DNA from: Panacibacter microcysteis
GTDB taxonomy: Bacteria; Bacteroidota; Bacteroidia; Chitinophagales; Chitinophagaceae
Length of the DNA: 64,000 bases
Assembly: GCF_015831355.1 (NCBI RefSeq)
Contig: NZ_JADWYR010000002.1
Location: 310,001 to 374,000 of the forward strand
Direction of reading: 5' to 3'
Made by a program: the position numbers and the translations under genes. Of this stretch, positions 1 to 8,373 are shown piece by piece (position 1 is the first letter of the stretch; every line of letters begins with the position of its first letter). Under the pieces are notes generated by a model, which saw only the letters and a program-made list of their open reading frames with translations, was not told the DNA's origin and searched no databases.

Positions 1-1025
1 CAGAGCCCGTTGCTTCTGCTTCTGATTTTAAAGCAAAATCACCGGCTGCTGATATCTATAACCTCATTATAAGCGACCTGACTGACGCTGCAGCAAAGCT
101 ACCGGCAGTTGCATCGCAGGGTGGCAGGGCCACCAGTGGTGCTGCCAATGCATTGCTGGGCAGGGTGCAGATGCAAAATGGTGATTACGCCGCCGCAAAA
201 GAAGCGCTGTTGAAAGTATACGGCAAATACAGCCTGGTACCGTTTTTACACAACTTCGACGGAGACGTAAGACTGGGTGCCACAGAGCTTACTGCGGGTC
301 ATGAATTTAACGCTGAATCAATTTTCGAAGTTGCTTTTGTAGACAGGGGCGACAACAACTTTAACTGGGGTTATACCGGCGAAGGCGCTACTGCAAATTC
401 GACCACCATGCGTAGCCAGGAATATGGTATAGTATGGGGTAACGTGGTACCATCAGACCTGGTGTTGAATGAATTTGAACCCAACGACCCACGCTACAAA
501 TTCACCATCTTCGAATCTGGTGATAAAATCAAAACTATGGCTGGCACCGAACCCGGCGTGGCTCTTACCGAAGATGGTATGAACGTGGCACAGAGTAACC
601 GTGATGGTGTATTGAAAAAAAGAGTGTACCGCAAATATTCTATACTAGACTGGACCGACGATGGTTTTCACCCGGATGGTATTAACCAGCGCATGATACG
701 CTATGCAGACGTTTTGCTGATGCTGGCCGAGTGTGAAGCTGAAACAGGTAACCCTGCCGGTGCAGCCAGGTACATCAACGAAGTACGTGCAAGGCCGGGT
801 GTAAATATGCCTGCCATTACCACAGGTTCAAAAGAACAGGCTATAGAAGCAGTAATGCATGAAAGAATTGTAGAACTGGCCGGTGAAGAAGTGAACAACA
901 TTGATATACTCAGGTGGAGAGCAAGAGGCTATTATCCTTCTATCAGGCCTGATCCAAAACCAGGACAGGTAAGCCTTTTCCCGATACCTGCAAGTGAAAC
1001 GTCCACAAACCCTCTCATACAATAG
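1..1025 (+). CDS. SusD/RagB-family outer-membrane nutrient-binding lipoprotein, 3' part
   Basis: The gene is cut by the left edge of the window; the reading frame is open from base 3 and 340 residues are visible. The C-terminal half has SusD hallmarks: an R-Y-A-D-V-L-L-M-L-A-E-C helix, an A-x-x-Y-I-N-E-V-R-A-R segment, an R-x-x-E-L-A-G-E-E helix followed by a D-I-L-R-W segment, and a terminal L-F-P-I-P motif. By family knowledge such proteins sit on the cell surface, cap a SusC TonB-dependent channel and bind oligosaccharides. The SusC partner should lie upstream, outside the window. The following genes (GH10, GH43, acetylesterase, GPH transporter) suggest xylan-derived ligands; this is inference. 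The N-terminal lipoprotein signal is not visible. Confidence 0.93.
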   Translation, partial: EPVASASDFKAKSPAADIYNLIISDLTDAAAKLPAVASQGGRATSGAANALLGRVQMQNGDYAAAKEALLKVYGKYSLVPFLHNFDGDVRLGATELTAGHEFNAESIFEVAFVDRGDNNFNWGYTGEGATANSTTMRSQEYGIVWGNVVPSDLVLNEFEPNDPRYKFTIFESGDKIKTMAGTEPGVALTEDGMNVAQSNRDGVLKKRVYRKYSILDWTDDGFHPDGINQRMIRYADVLLMLAECEAETGNPAGAARYINEVRARPGVNMPAITTGSKEQAIEAVMHERIVELAGEEVNNIDILRWRARGYYPSIRPDPKPGQVSLFPIPASETSTNPLIQ

Positions 1026-1042
1026 CAGTTTTCAGGTGTTGC

Positions 1043-1075
1043 AAATAGAGGCTTCTTATAGCCTCTATTTTTATT
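1043..1075 (+). terminator. Rho-independent terminator after the SusD gene
   Basis: A 10-bp stem (AAATAGAGGC at 1043-1052 with GCCTCTATTT at 1061-1070) is followed by more T, 18 bases after the SusD stop codon. Confidence 0.8.
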
Positions 1076-1140
1076 AACACCCCTTTTAGCAACAATGCCG
1101 GATAATTGTTTGGAGACAGTGGTCTTGCTGCATAAAGTTG

Positions 1141-1200
1141 CTGCAGTACAAGTGAGTGACACAACCGAAGCTTCATAGTAGCAATGCAGTTGCCTTCATA
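1141..1200 (-). repeat. Interspersed repeat copy 1 (subfamily B)
   Basis: The core GTACAAGTGAGTGACACAAC is at 1146-1165. It is the subfamily B form of the repeat described under copy 4. The flank up to about 1190, with a TAGTAGCAATGCAG segment, is shared with copy 5. It lies between the SusD and ASPIC genes. Confidence 0.8.
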
Positions 1201-1298
1201 AAAAAAACATACATTCAATATGCATGTTTGTCAGGCACTGATGGTGTTGTCTTTTAACTGTATTGCATTCGGTGTATTTTTTTGTAAAAAGATGTGCA

Positions 1299-3599
1299 AT
1301 GAAACCCCTCATCATAAAACAGTTTTTCTTTAAACATTTTTTTCGTCTAACGGCGCATCACTGCAGTGTGTTGATGCTGCTGATAATTGCATGTGCATCT
1401 TGCAGGCAACCTGATTTGCCCAACCAGCCCATGATCGATCTGCTGAAAGTATGGGAGAGAAATTATGATAACCCGGGAAACATTTTTTCTGCTACAGCTA
1501 CTTTAAGATCGTGCGATTCGGTAATAGACCATTCCGATGATGCAGACATGGTACAACTGGCATTGAATAAAAAAGCCAATGCTTTACTGCAACTTGGCCG
1601 GGAGCAACAGGCCATTGATATTTTTGAAGACATCCTGAAAAAAATACCACAGAGCAGTATAGACCAGCGGCAGGCAGTAATGAGAGACCTTGCAGTTGCT
1701 TACCTGCGCTTTGGTGAAAGAACAAACTGCATACACATGCATGGTGCAGAATCATGCATTTTCCCCATATCCGGCAGCGGTATGCACCACGATAAAACCG
1801 GCTCTGAAAAAGCTATTGCCATATACGAGCAACTGCTAAGCAGTAACCCAGGCGATCTTGAATCAAAATGGTTACTGAACATTGCTTACATGACCGTGGG
1901 CCGGTACCCGCAACAGGTGCCGCCGCAATTTTTGCTGAAACTGGTTAACGATGACTCCCAGCATACAGTAAAACCCTTTACAGATATTGCTGCACAGGTG
2001 GGGCTCAATTTTAAATGCATGGCAGGGGGCAGCATAGTAGAAGATTTTGACAACGATAACTATCCAGATGTAGTCATCAGCAGCTGGTCGCCATCAGAGA
2101 CCATGCACTATTACCGCAACAATGGCAATGGTACTTTTACGGACCGTTCTGATTCATCGTGGCTGGGCCATTTAACAGGTGGCCTGCACATGATGCAAAC
2201 CGATTACAATAACGATGGCTTAAAAGACATTTTTGTTTTGAGAGGCGGCTGGAAAGGCGAATTTGGAAAAGCGCCCAACTCCCTGCTCAGGAACAATGGC
2301 AACGGCACATTTACAGATGTGACCAAAGAAAGCGGTTTGCTCTCCTTTCACCCCACGCAAACCGCCGCATGGGCAGACTATAACAACGATGGATGGCTTG
2401 ACGTTTTTATAGGCAATGAAACACTGCCGGGTGGCGAACTGCATACCTGCGAATTTTACCTGAACAATAAGAATGGCACTTTTACAGAAATGGCTGCTAC
2501 GGCAGGCTGCGCCATCAATGATTTTGTAAAAGGTGTTACCTGCAGCGATTATGATAACGATGGTTTTACAGATATCTTTATTTCTACGCTCACCGGCAAC
2601 AAAATCTTACTAAAAAATGACGCAGTCAAAAATGGCCCGGTACGTTTTACTGATGTAAGTAAAAAAGCCGGTATCAGCAATAACAGGGCACGCACATTCC
2701 CCACGTGGTTCTGGGATTATGATAATGATGGCTGGCCCGACATACTCGTATGTGGCTACGAGTTTACAGAATCACTTTCTTATTACGCTGCCGCAGAGGC
2801 CACGCAAACCCCTATTAACAATGCAGGCAAAGTATTTTTATTCAGGAACAAACACGATGGCACTTTCGAAGATGTATCTGCCAAAACAGGCCTGAATAAA
2901 ATTGCATTTGCCATGGGCTCTAATTTTGGCGATATTGATAATGATGGTTACCTCGACTGCTATCTGGGCACGGGCAACCCGCAACTCAAATCCGCTATAC
3001 CCAATAAATTGTTTAAAAACATACAGGGTACACATTTTCTCGATGTTACCACCACGGCACGTGTAGGCAATCTGCAGAAAGGTCATGGTGTTTCTTTTGC
3101 AGATCTTGATAATGATGGTAACCAGGATATCTATATAAAAATGGGCGGTGCATACACCGGCGATGCATATGAGAATGCATTGTACTTAAACCCCGGCCAG
3201 GGCAGTAACAACTGGGTTACACTAAACCTCGAAGGCACGGTGTCTAACAAAGCCGCCATCGGCGCAAAAATAAAGGTCGTTTTTAAAGAGGGTGATACAC
3301 TGCGTGCCGTGTACAGAGATGTAAACACCGGCGGCAGTTTTGGCGCCAATCCTTTAACACAACATATCGGTATTGGCCGTGCGGCCGTTGCAGAGAAAAT
3401 TGAGATTACCTGGCCTGTTACAGGCAAGTCGCAAACGTTCACGCAAATACCGGCGAATACGCACATGAAGATTACAGAAGGTAGCAATAACCTTGTTACC
3501 TACCAGTTGAAACGGTTTAATTTTTCACATCATACTGTGGCAGTAAACAGCAGACCGGTAAAACAACAGGTTTTGTCCTGCCCGGTACCAATAAAATGA
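1299..3599 (+). CDS. VCBS/FG-GAP-repeat lipoprotein with ASPIC/UnbV C-terminal domain
   Basis: I place the start at the ATG at 1299 rather than an in-frame TTG at 1263, because it begins a lipoprotein signal (charged start, hydrophobic stretch, lipobox Cys at residue 32 or 35). A TPR-like region follows to about residue 200. Then come many VCBS/FG-GAP units with calcium-loop-like D-Y-D-N-D-G and D-I-D-N-D-G motifs (six or more), and a C-terminal ASPIC/UnbV domain (about residues 640-740) with the usual I-G-A-K-I-x-V and G-S-F-G-A-N-P segments. The repeats predict a beta-propeller at the cell surface. Such proteins often accompany SusC/D genes; the exact role is unknown, and binding of glycan or an extracellular partner is inference. 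Confidence 0.88.
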   Translation: MKPLIIKQFFFKHFFRLTAHHCSVLMLLIIACASCRQPDLPNQPMIDLLKVWERNYDNPGNIFSATATLRSCDSVIDHSDDADMVQLALNKKANALLQLGREQQAIDIFEDILKKIPQSSIDQRQAVMRDLAVAYLRFGERTNCIHMHGAESCIFPISGSGMHHDKTGSEKAIAIYEQLLSSNPGDLESKWLLNIAYMTVGRYPQQVPPQFLLKLVNDDSQHTVKPFTDIAAQVGLNFKCMAGGSIVEDFDNDNYPDVVISSWSPSETMHYYRNNGNGTFTDRSDSSWLGHLTGGLHMMQTDYNNDGLKDIFVLRGGWKGEFGKAPNSLLRNNGNGTFTDVTKESGLLSFHPTQTAAWADYNNDGWLDVFIGNETLPGGELHTCEFYLNNKNGTFTEMAATAGCAINDFVKGVTCSDYDNDGFTDIFISTLTGNKILLKNDAVKNGPVRFTDVSKKAGISNNRARTFPTWFWDYDNDGWPDILVCGYEFTESLSYYAAAEATQTPINNAGKVFLFRNKHDGTFEDVSAKTGLNKIAFAMGSNFGDIDNDGYLDCYLGTGNPQLKSAIPNKLFKNIQGTHFLDVTTTARVGNLQKGHGVSFADLDNDGNQDIYIKMGGAYTGDAYENALYLNPGQGSNNWVTLNLEGTVSNKAAIGAKIKVVFKEGDTLRAVYRDVNTGGSFGANPLTQHIGIGRAAVAEKIEITWPVTGKSQTFTQIPANTHMKITEGSNNLVTYQLKRFNFSHHTVAVNSRPVKQQVLSCPVPIK

Positions 3600-3621
3600 T
3601 AGCAGGTACCAACATCAGTTT

Positions 3622-3660
3622 TCATGGCATCGCCTGTTGCGTCGCAATCCTTTCATCTGT
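3622..3660 (+). repeat. Interspersed repeat copy 2
   Basis: GGCATCGCCTG is followed by TTGCGTCGCAA, an 11-bp palindrome around a single T, at about 3626-3647. It lies between the ASPIC and SDR genes; the 3' part of the core is degenerate. Confidence 0.75.
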
Positions 3661-3733
3661 AGAAAAAATAGCGGCTGCAGCACGCGGTACAAACACCCTG
3701 GTTAATCGTCGAGGCAGGTAGGCGGTAAAACAA

Positions 3734-4495
3734 ATGTTTAAAAGCAGCATCATGACACAAAAGACAGCCATTGTTACAGGCGGCGCATCAGGTATTGGCC
3801 TGGCAATAGCGCAGACCTTTGTGCGCCGGGATATACGCACCATCATTATCGGCCGGGACGTTGCAAAGCTTGCCGCAGCAAAAGAAGCACTCGGCTTGCA
3901 ATGCCATACCATAGCATACGATCTTACCGATATTGCCGGCATACCAAAACTGGTAGAAACAATAACCAGTACACATGGCGCTGTAGACGTGCTGGTAAAC
4001 AATGCCGGTATCAATATGAAAAAAGTATTCACAGAGGTTACGGACGAAGATTTCCAGCGCATACTGCTTACAAACGTCACCAGTGTGTTTGCTTTATCCC
4101 GGGAAGTAGTAAAAACAATGCTGGCAAATGATGTTAAAGGCAGTATCATCAATATCAGTTCAATGGCATCGCAATATGGCTTGCCAAAAGTTATTGCTTA
4201 CAGCGCCTCAAAAGCAGCTATTGAAGGCATGACAAGGGCCATGGCTTCTGAACTTTCCCCCAGGGGCATACGGGTAAACTGTATAGCACCGGGGTTCATC
4301 GTTACACCTATGACAGCAAAAGCGTTCAGTGACGACCCGGAACGCATGCAAAAAGCTGTTAACAGAACACCGCTGGGTTATATGGGCCAGCCCGACGATA
4401 TTGGTGAAGCAGCTTTGTTCCTCGCATTGAGCACGTCAAAATATGTAACAGGTGTGGTATTGCCGGTCGATGGCGGCAACTCCATTGGTTTTTGA
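3734..4495 (+). CDS. Short-chain dehydrogenase/reductase (SDR)
   Basis: 253 residues, a classical SDR length. Visible motifs are the cofactor-binding TGGASGIG (residues 15-22), NNAG (89-92), a catalytic Ser near 142-143, and the YxxxK pair Tyr156/Lys160 in YSASK. The C-terminal P-V-D-G-G is typical of FabG/KduD/glucose dehydrogenase-like members. It oxidises or reduces a hydroxyl or carbonyl group with NAD(P); the substrate is unknown. Its position between surface binding and xylanase genes suggests a sugar or sugar acid, by inference only. An alternative start at ATG 3752 would remove six residues and leave a more usual N-terminus. Confidence 0.9.
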   Translation: MFKSSIMTQKTAIVTGGASGIGLAIAQTFVRRDIRTIIIGRDVAKLAAAKEALGLQCHTIAYDLTDIAGIPKLVETITSTHGAVDVLVNNAGINMKKVFTEVTDEDFQRILLTNVTSVFALSREVVKTMLANDVKGSIINISSMASQYGLPKVIAYSASKAAIEGMTRAMASELSPRGIRVNCIAPGFIVTPMTAKAFSDDPERMQKAVNRTPLGYMGQPDDIGEAALFLALSTSKYVTGVVLPVDGGNSIGF

Positions 4496-4540
4496 TAACA
4501 GCAGGTATCATCAAAAAAGTATACACTACAACAACAGACA

Positions 4541-5644
4541 ATGAAAAAAATATTATGGTTAACAACAATGTCAGCAATGACGATTGGGTTTAACAACGCA
4601 TCAGCACAGGTGCCTTCACTAAAGAAAGTTTTTGCAAATGATTTCGCAATTGGTACAGCAATGAATACGAGGCAGATCGAAGAAAAAGATCCGGCTTCAG
4701 ATGCACTCATCAAAGAACAGTTCAATGTCGTAACACCGGAGAATATCATGAAAGCAGAAATCATACATCCAGGGTGGGACAGGTATGATTTTGATCTTGC
4801 AGACAAGCTTGTTGCATACGCGGCCAAAAACAATATCAGAGTAAATGCGCATACGTTAATCTGGCACAGCCAGTTGCCTGCATTTATGCAGCACATGCAG
4901 GATGCAGATTCCGTAAAACAGTTTTTTCAGCAGCATATCACCACCATTGCCGGCCGGTACGATAACAAAGTGTATTCGTGGGATGTTGTAAATGAAGCCC
5001 TCAACGAAGATGGTACGCTACGCAAATCCATCTTTCTCGAAAAGCTCGGTGAAGATTATATCGTAGATGCGTTCCGGCTTGCACAAAAGGCCGCGCCACA
5101 TACGAAGCTGTACTACAACGATTACAATATTGAGCAGCCTGCCAAGCGTGCCGGTGCCATAGCCATTATCAAAAAAATACAGGCTGCCGGTGTGCGTATA
5201 GATGGAGTGGGCATCCAGGGGCATTGGAAAACAGGTACTGTGCCTTTCAGCGATATTGAAGCAAGCATCCGGGCATTCAGCGCACTTGGTATAGAGGTAA
5301 TGTTTACTGAACTGGATCTTACGGTGCTCCCTAATCCGTGGGATAATGCTACAGCAGATGTTGGAGCCACTGCGCAGGCCGGCGAAAAAATGAACCCTTA
5401 TCCCGGTGGCCTGCCCGATAGTGTGCAGCAATCCCTTGCCAACGACTACGCTGCACTATTCAATCTTTTTCTCCGGTATAAAAAGAACGTTACAAGAATC
5501 ACTTTCTGGGGTGTGAATGATGGCCAGTCCTGGCTCAACGGCTGGCCCATACGTGGCCGTACCAATTACCCGTTGCTGTTCGACAGGAACTTTAAACCAA
5601 AACCGGCATTTTACAGCGTCATTAAAGCTGCCTCATCCAATTAA
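4541..5644 (+). CDS. Secreted GH10 endo-beta-1,4-xylanase
   Basis: A signal peptide (MKK start, hydrophobic stretch, cleavage near ASA-Q at residues 20-23) is followed by one GH10 catalytic domain to the end (367 residues in all). The acid/base Glu152 lies in W-D-V-V-N-E-A and the nucleophile Glu257 in F-T-E-L-D-L. The substrate-binding H-x-L-I-W-H-S-Q-L-P motif is at 104-113. By family knowledge it cleaves internal xylan bonds in the periplasm or outside the cell to give short xylo-oligosaccharides. No carbohydrate-binding module or sorting domain is present. The sugar transporter gene follows after 20 bp, so co-transcription is likely. Confidence 0.96.
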   Translation: MKKILWLTTMSAMTIGFNNASAQVPSLKKVFANDFAIGTAMNTRQIEEKDPASDALIKEQFNVVTPENIMKAEIIHPGWDRYDFDLADKLVAYAAKNNIRVNAHTLIWHSQLPAFMQHMQDADSVKQFFQQHITTIAGRYDNKVYSWDVVNEALNEDGTLRKSIFLEKLGEDYIVDAFRLAQKAAPHTKLYYNDYNIEQPAKRAGAIAIIKKIQAAGVRIDGVGIQGHWKTGTVPFSDIEASIRAFSALGIEVMFTELDLTVLPNPWDNATADVGATAQAGEKMNPYPGGLPDSVQQSLANDYAALFNLFLRYKKNVTRITFWGVNDGQSWLNGWPIRGRTNYPLLFDRNFKPKPAFYSVIKAASSN

Positions 5645-5664
5645 TTTTTAAAGTCAACGCCGCC

Positions 5665-7122
5665 ATGCATTCAAATACGATTGTTCCTTCCCAAAAACTG
5701 TCAGTAGTAGAAAAAGTAGGGTATAGTCTCGGAGACCTTGCTGCCAACCTGGTTTTTCAGACACTGGTTACCTACCTGGCTTATTTCTACACAGACATAT
5801 ACGGGCTACAAACCGGGCACGCTTCATTGCTTATACTTGTTGTAGGCCTGGTGGCCGCATTCGGTTTTAATCCTGTAATTGGCGCACTGGCAGACAGAAC
5901 TGCCTCCCGCTGGGGCAAGTTTCGTCCCTGGATTTTGTTTACCGCTGTTCCGCTTGGTGTTGTCTCCATGCTGGCGTTTACCACACCTGCTTTTGCATAC
6001 AGTGGTAAAGTTATTTACGCAGTAATAACTTATAGCCTCCTGTTGTTGTTGTATGCCGCCAACAATTTACCGTATGCAGCACTTAGTGGTGTTATCACCG
6101 GCGATATGGGTGAACGCAACAGCTTATCGGCTTACCGTTTTGTGGCCGTAATGTTTGCGCAGTTTTTTGTGCAGGCCTTCATGCTGTCTATTATAGAGTC
6201 TGCAGGGCATGGCGATAAATCGCAGGGCATAGAAAAAGTAATGACGTGGCTTGCCGTAATAGGTACTGTAATGTTGCTCATCACTTTTTTTACCACCAAA
6301 GAGCGCATCGTGCCGCGGCCCGAACAAAAATCAAGTCTCAAAGAAGACCTCTGCGATCTGTCAAAAAATAAACCCTGGATCATTATGCTGGTGCTTACCA
6401 CGCTCGTGTTTATTACGCTGGCCATGAAGGGTGGTTCTTATGTCTACTACTTCAACAACTATGTAGACAAAGCTAGCCTTACACAGTTTGTAAGCCCGGT
6501 GGTAAATTTCCTTAATAGTATAGGTTTAAACTTTTTTGGAGAAGATCCTGTCTCAGCAGGTTTTGGTTTGTTCAACGCAGGTGGCATTATATGCATGATC
6601 ATCGGCATTACATGCTCAAAAAGATTTGCAGATAAATTTGGTAAGCGGGATGTGTTTGGCGTTTGCCTTTTTCTCTCAACCATTTTCATATTGGCATTTA
6701 TTCTTTATCCGCCGCAAAGTGTAGGTTTAATGTTCGCCTCACAAATACTCCACGGCTTTTTCTACGGCCTTACCATTCCTTTATTATGGGCAATGATTGC
6801 AGATGTTGCCGACTACAGCGAGTGGAAAAATAACCGCCGTGCAACCGCTATTATTTTTTCTGCAATGATGGTGGGTTTAAAAGCCGGTCTTACCCTTGGT
6901 AGCTCTTTGCTTACATGGATCCTTGGCCTGTACAATTATGTACCAAACAGCACTACGCAAAACGATACGGCAATACAGGGCACTAAAATGCTCGTAAGCG
7001 TTTATCCGTCCATTCCGTTTTTAATCGGTGCGGCTTTGCTCTTCTTCTATAAGATCAATAAAAAAGTAGAAGTACAAATAGAGCATGATCTAAAACAAAA
7101 AAGAAGTAAACAGCAGGTATAA
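5665..7122 (+). CDS. GPH-family (MelB/XynB-type) sugar:cation symporter
   Basis: 485 residues with about 12 hydrophobic segments. The N-terminal K-V-G-Y-S-L-G-D segment and a conserved tract around residues 60-90 (P-V-I-G-A-L-A-D-R-T then R-W-G-K-F-R-P-W) are characteristic of the glycoside-pentoside-hexuronide symporter family. Lying between a secreted GH10 and a GH43 without a signal peptide, it most likely imports xylo-oligosaccharides or xylosides across the inner membrane. It is probably in one transcript with the GH10 gene. Confidence 0.93.
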   Translation: MHSNTIVPSQKLSVVEKVGYSLGDLAANLVFQTLVTYLAYFYTDIYGLQTGHASLLILVVGLVAAFGFNPVIGALADRTASRWGKFRPWILFTAVPLGVVSMLAFTTPAFAYSGKVIYAVITYSLLLLLYAANNLPYAALSGVITGDMGERNSLSAYRFVAVMFAQFFVQAFMLSIIESAGHGDKSQGIEKVMTWLAVIGTVMLLITFFTTKERIVPRPEQKSSLKEDLCDLSKNKPWIIMLVLTTLVFITLAMKGGSYVYYFNNYVDKASLTQFVSPVVNFLNSIGLNFFGEDPVSAGFGLFNAGGIICMIIGITCSKRFADKFGKRDVFGVCLFLSTIFILAFILYPPQSVGLMFASQILHGFFYGLTIPLLWAMIADVADYSEWKNNRRATAIIFSAMMVGLKAGLTLGSSLLTWILGLYNYVPNSTTQNDTAIQGTKMLVSVYPSIPFLIGAALLFFYKINKKVEVQIEHDLKQKRSKQQV

Positions 7123-7148
7123 AAAATGCAGATACCGGCAAACAACAG

Positions 7149-7216
7149 GTGGCATCGTCCCTTGCGTCGCAATCCGTTCAGCGGTATATCGCTGCGCAGC
7201 TTCAGTTCGCGATGCT
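7149..7216 (+). repeat. Interspersed repeat copy 3, with nested stems
   Basis: The core half TTGCGTCGCAA is at 7162-7172. Outer arms GCATCG (7152-7157) and CGATGC (7210-7215) are complementary. An inner hairpin is formed by CAGCG (7179-7183) and CGCTG (7190-7194). It lies between the transporter and GH43 genes. Confidence 0.75.
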
Positions 7217-7264
7217 GTCACCCCAATTAATCAGGAACAACTTTAAATACTACAAGCAAAAAAT

Positions 7265-8317
7265 ATGAGTGCAGCAGGTAAACAGGAAATCAACTTCAAA
7301 GCGTTTAACGACAGCGCTATCTCGCAGCCGTTGATCAAACATATGTATACCGCAGATCCTTCAGCGCATGTTTTCGATGGTAGAATATATATTTATCTTT
7401 CGCATGATATCGATGCGGGCAATGCTTTTGACGATCTTGGCAGCCACTTCGCCATGGAAGACTATCACGTTATTTCTATGGATACACCCGGAAGCCAGGC
7501 AACAGATCATGGAAGGGCATTACATGTAAACGATGTGCCATGGGCCGCAAAACAGATGTGGGCACCAGATGCGCAGGAAAAAGATGGCCGTTACTATCTC
7601 TTTTTTCCGGCAAAAGATCACGATGGTATTTTCAGGATTGGTGTAGCTGTTAGTGATCAGCCAACCGGTCCTTTCATACCACAACCACAACCTATAGAAA
7701 ATAGTTTTTCTATCGATCCGGCTGTGTTTAAAGATGATGATGGAAGTTATTATATGTACTTTGGTGGTATTTGGGGCGGCCAGCTCCAACGCTGGCGCAG
7801 TGGTTCTTTCAACGCTGCCGAACCTCAAAGCCCTTTTGCACACCTGCCCGCAAACGACGAACCCGCATTGTGCGCAAAAGTCGCGAAACTAACCAATGAT
7901 CTTTTCAGTTTTGCAGAAGAGCCAACTGATGTGCTCATCATCGATGAGCACGGAAAACCATTGTTACAGGGCGATACCGAACGGCGCTTCTTCGAGGCAT
8001 CCTGGATGCATAAATACAACGGAAAGTATTATTTTTCCTATTCTACGGGCGATACACATTTCATTTGTTATGCCATCGGCGATAATCCCTACGGGCCTTT
8101 CACGTATGCAGGCAGGGTGCTGAATCCCGTGCTCGGGTGGACCTCTCATCATTCGATCATAATGTTCAACGGGGAATGGTACCTGTTTTACCATGACAGC
8201 AGTCTTAGCGAAGGTGTAACACATTTACGCAGTATCAAAGTAGCTAAAATGGAATATGACGGGCATGGTATGATTCAAACGCTGGAACCCTATAACGGTT
8301 TAAGTGCCCCTGTTTAA
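7265..8317 (+). CDS. GH43 family glycosidase (beta-xylosidase/arabinofuranosidase type), cytoplasmic
   Basis: 350 residues without a signal peptide. The three GH43 catalytic acids are visible: general base Asp31 in T-A-D-P-S, pKa-modulating Asp151 in S-I-D-P-A, and general acid Glu244 in F-F-E-A-S-W. The protein is a single five-bladed propeller without an extra C-terminal beta-sandwich. It probably releases xylose or arabinose from imported oligosaccharides. The specificity (xylosidase or arabinofuranosidase) cannot be decided from motifs. The lack of a signal fits the transporter encoded just upstream. Confidence 0.92.
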   Translation: MSAAGKQEINFKAFNDSAISQPLIKHMYTADPSAHVFDGRIYIYLSHDIDAGNAFDDLGSHFAMEDYHVISMDTPGSQATDHGRALHVNDVPWAAKQMWAPDAQEKDGRYYLFFPAKDHDGIFRIGVAVSDQPTGPFIPQPQPIENSFSIDPAVFKDDDGSYYMYFGGIWGGQLQRWRSGSFNAAEPQSPFAHLPANDEPALCAKVAKLTNDLFSFAEEPTDVLIIDEHGKPLLQGDTERRFFEASWMHKYNGKYYFSYSTGDTHFICYAIGDNPYGPFTYAGRVLNPVLGWTSHHSIIMFNGEWYLFYHDSSLSEGVTHLRSIKVAKMEYDGHGMIQTLEPYNGLSAPV

Positions 8318-8373
8318 TCACATGCTGGCGGTGTTTTTAATACTGCCAGGTTGATCAAAAGAAAAAATTTTTT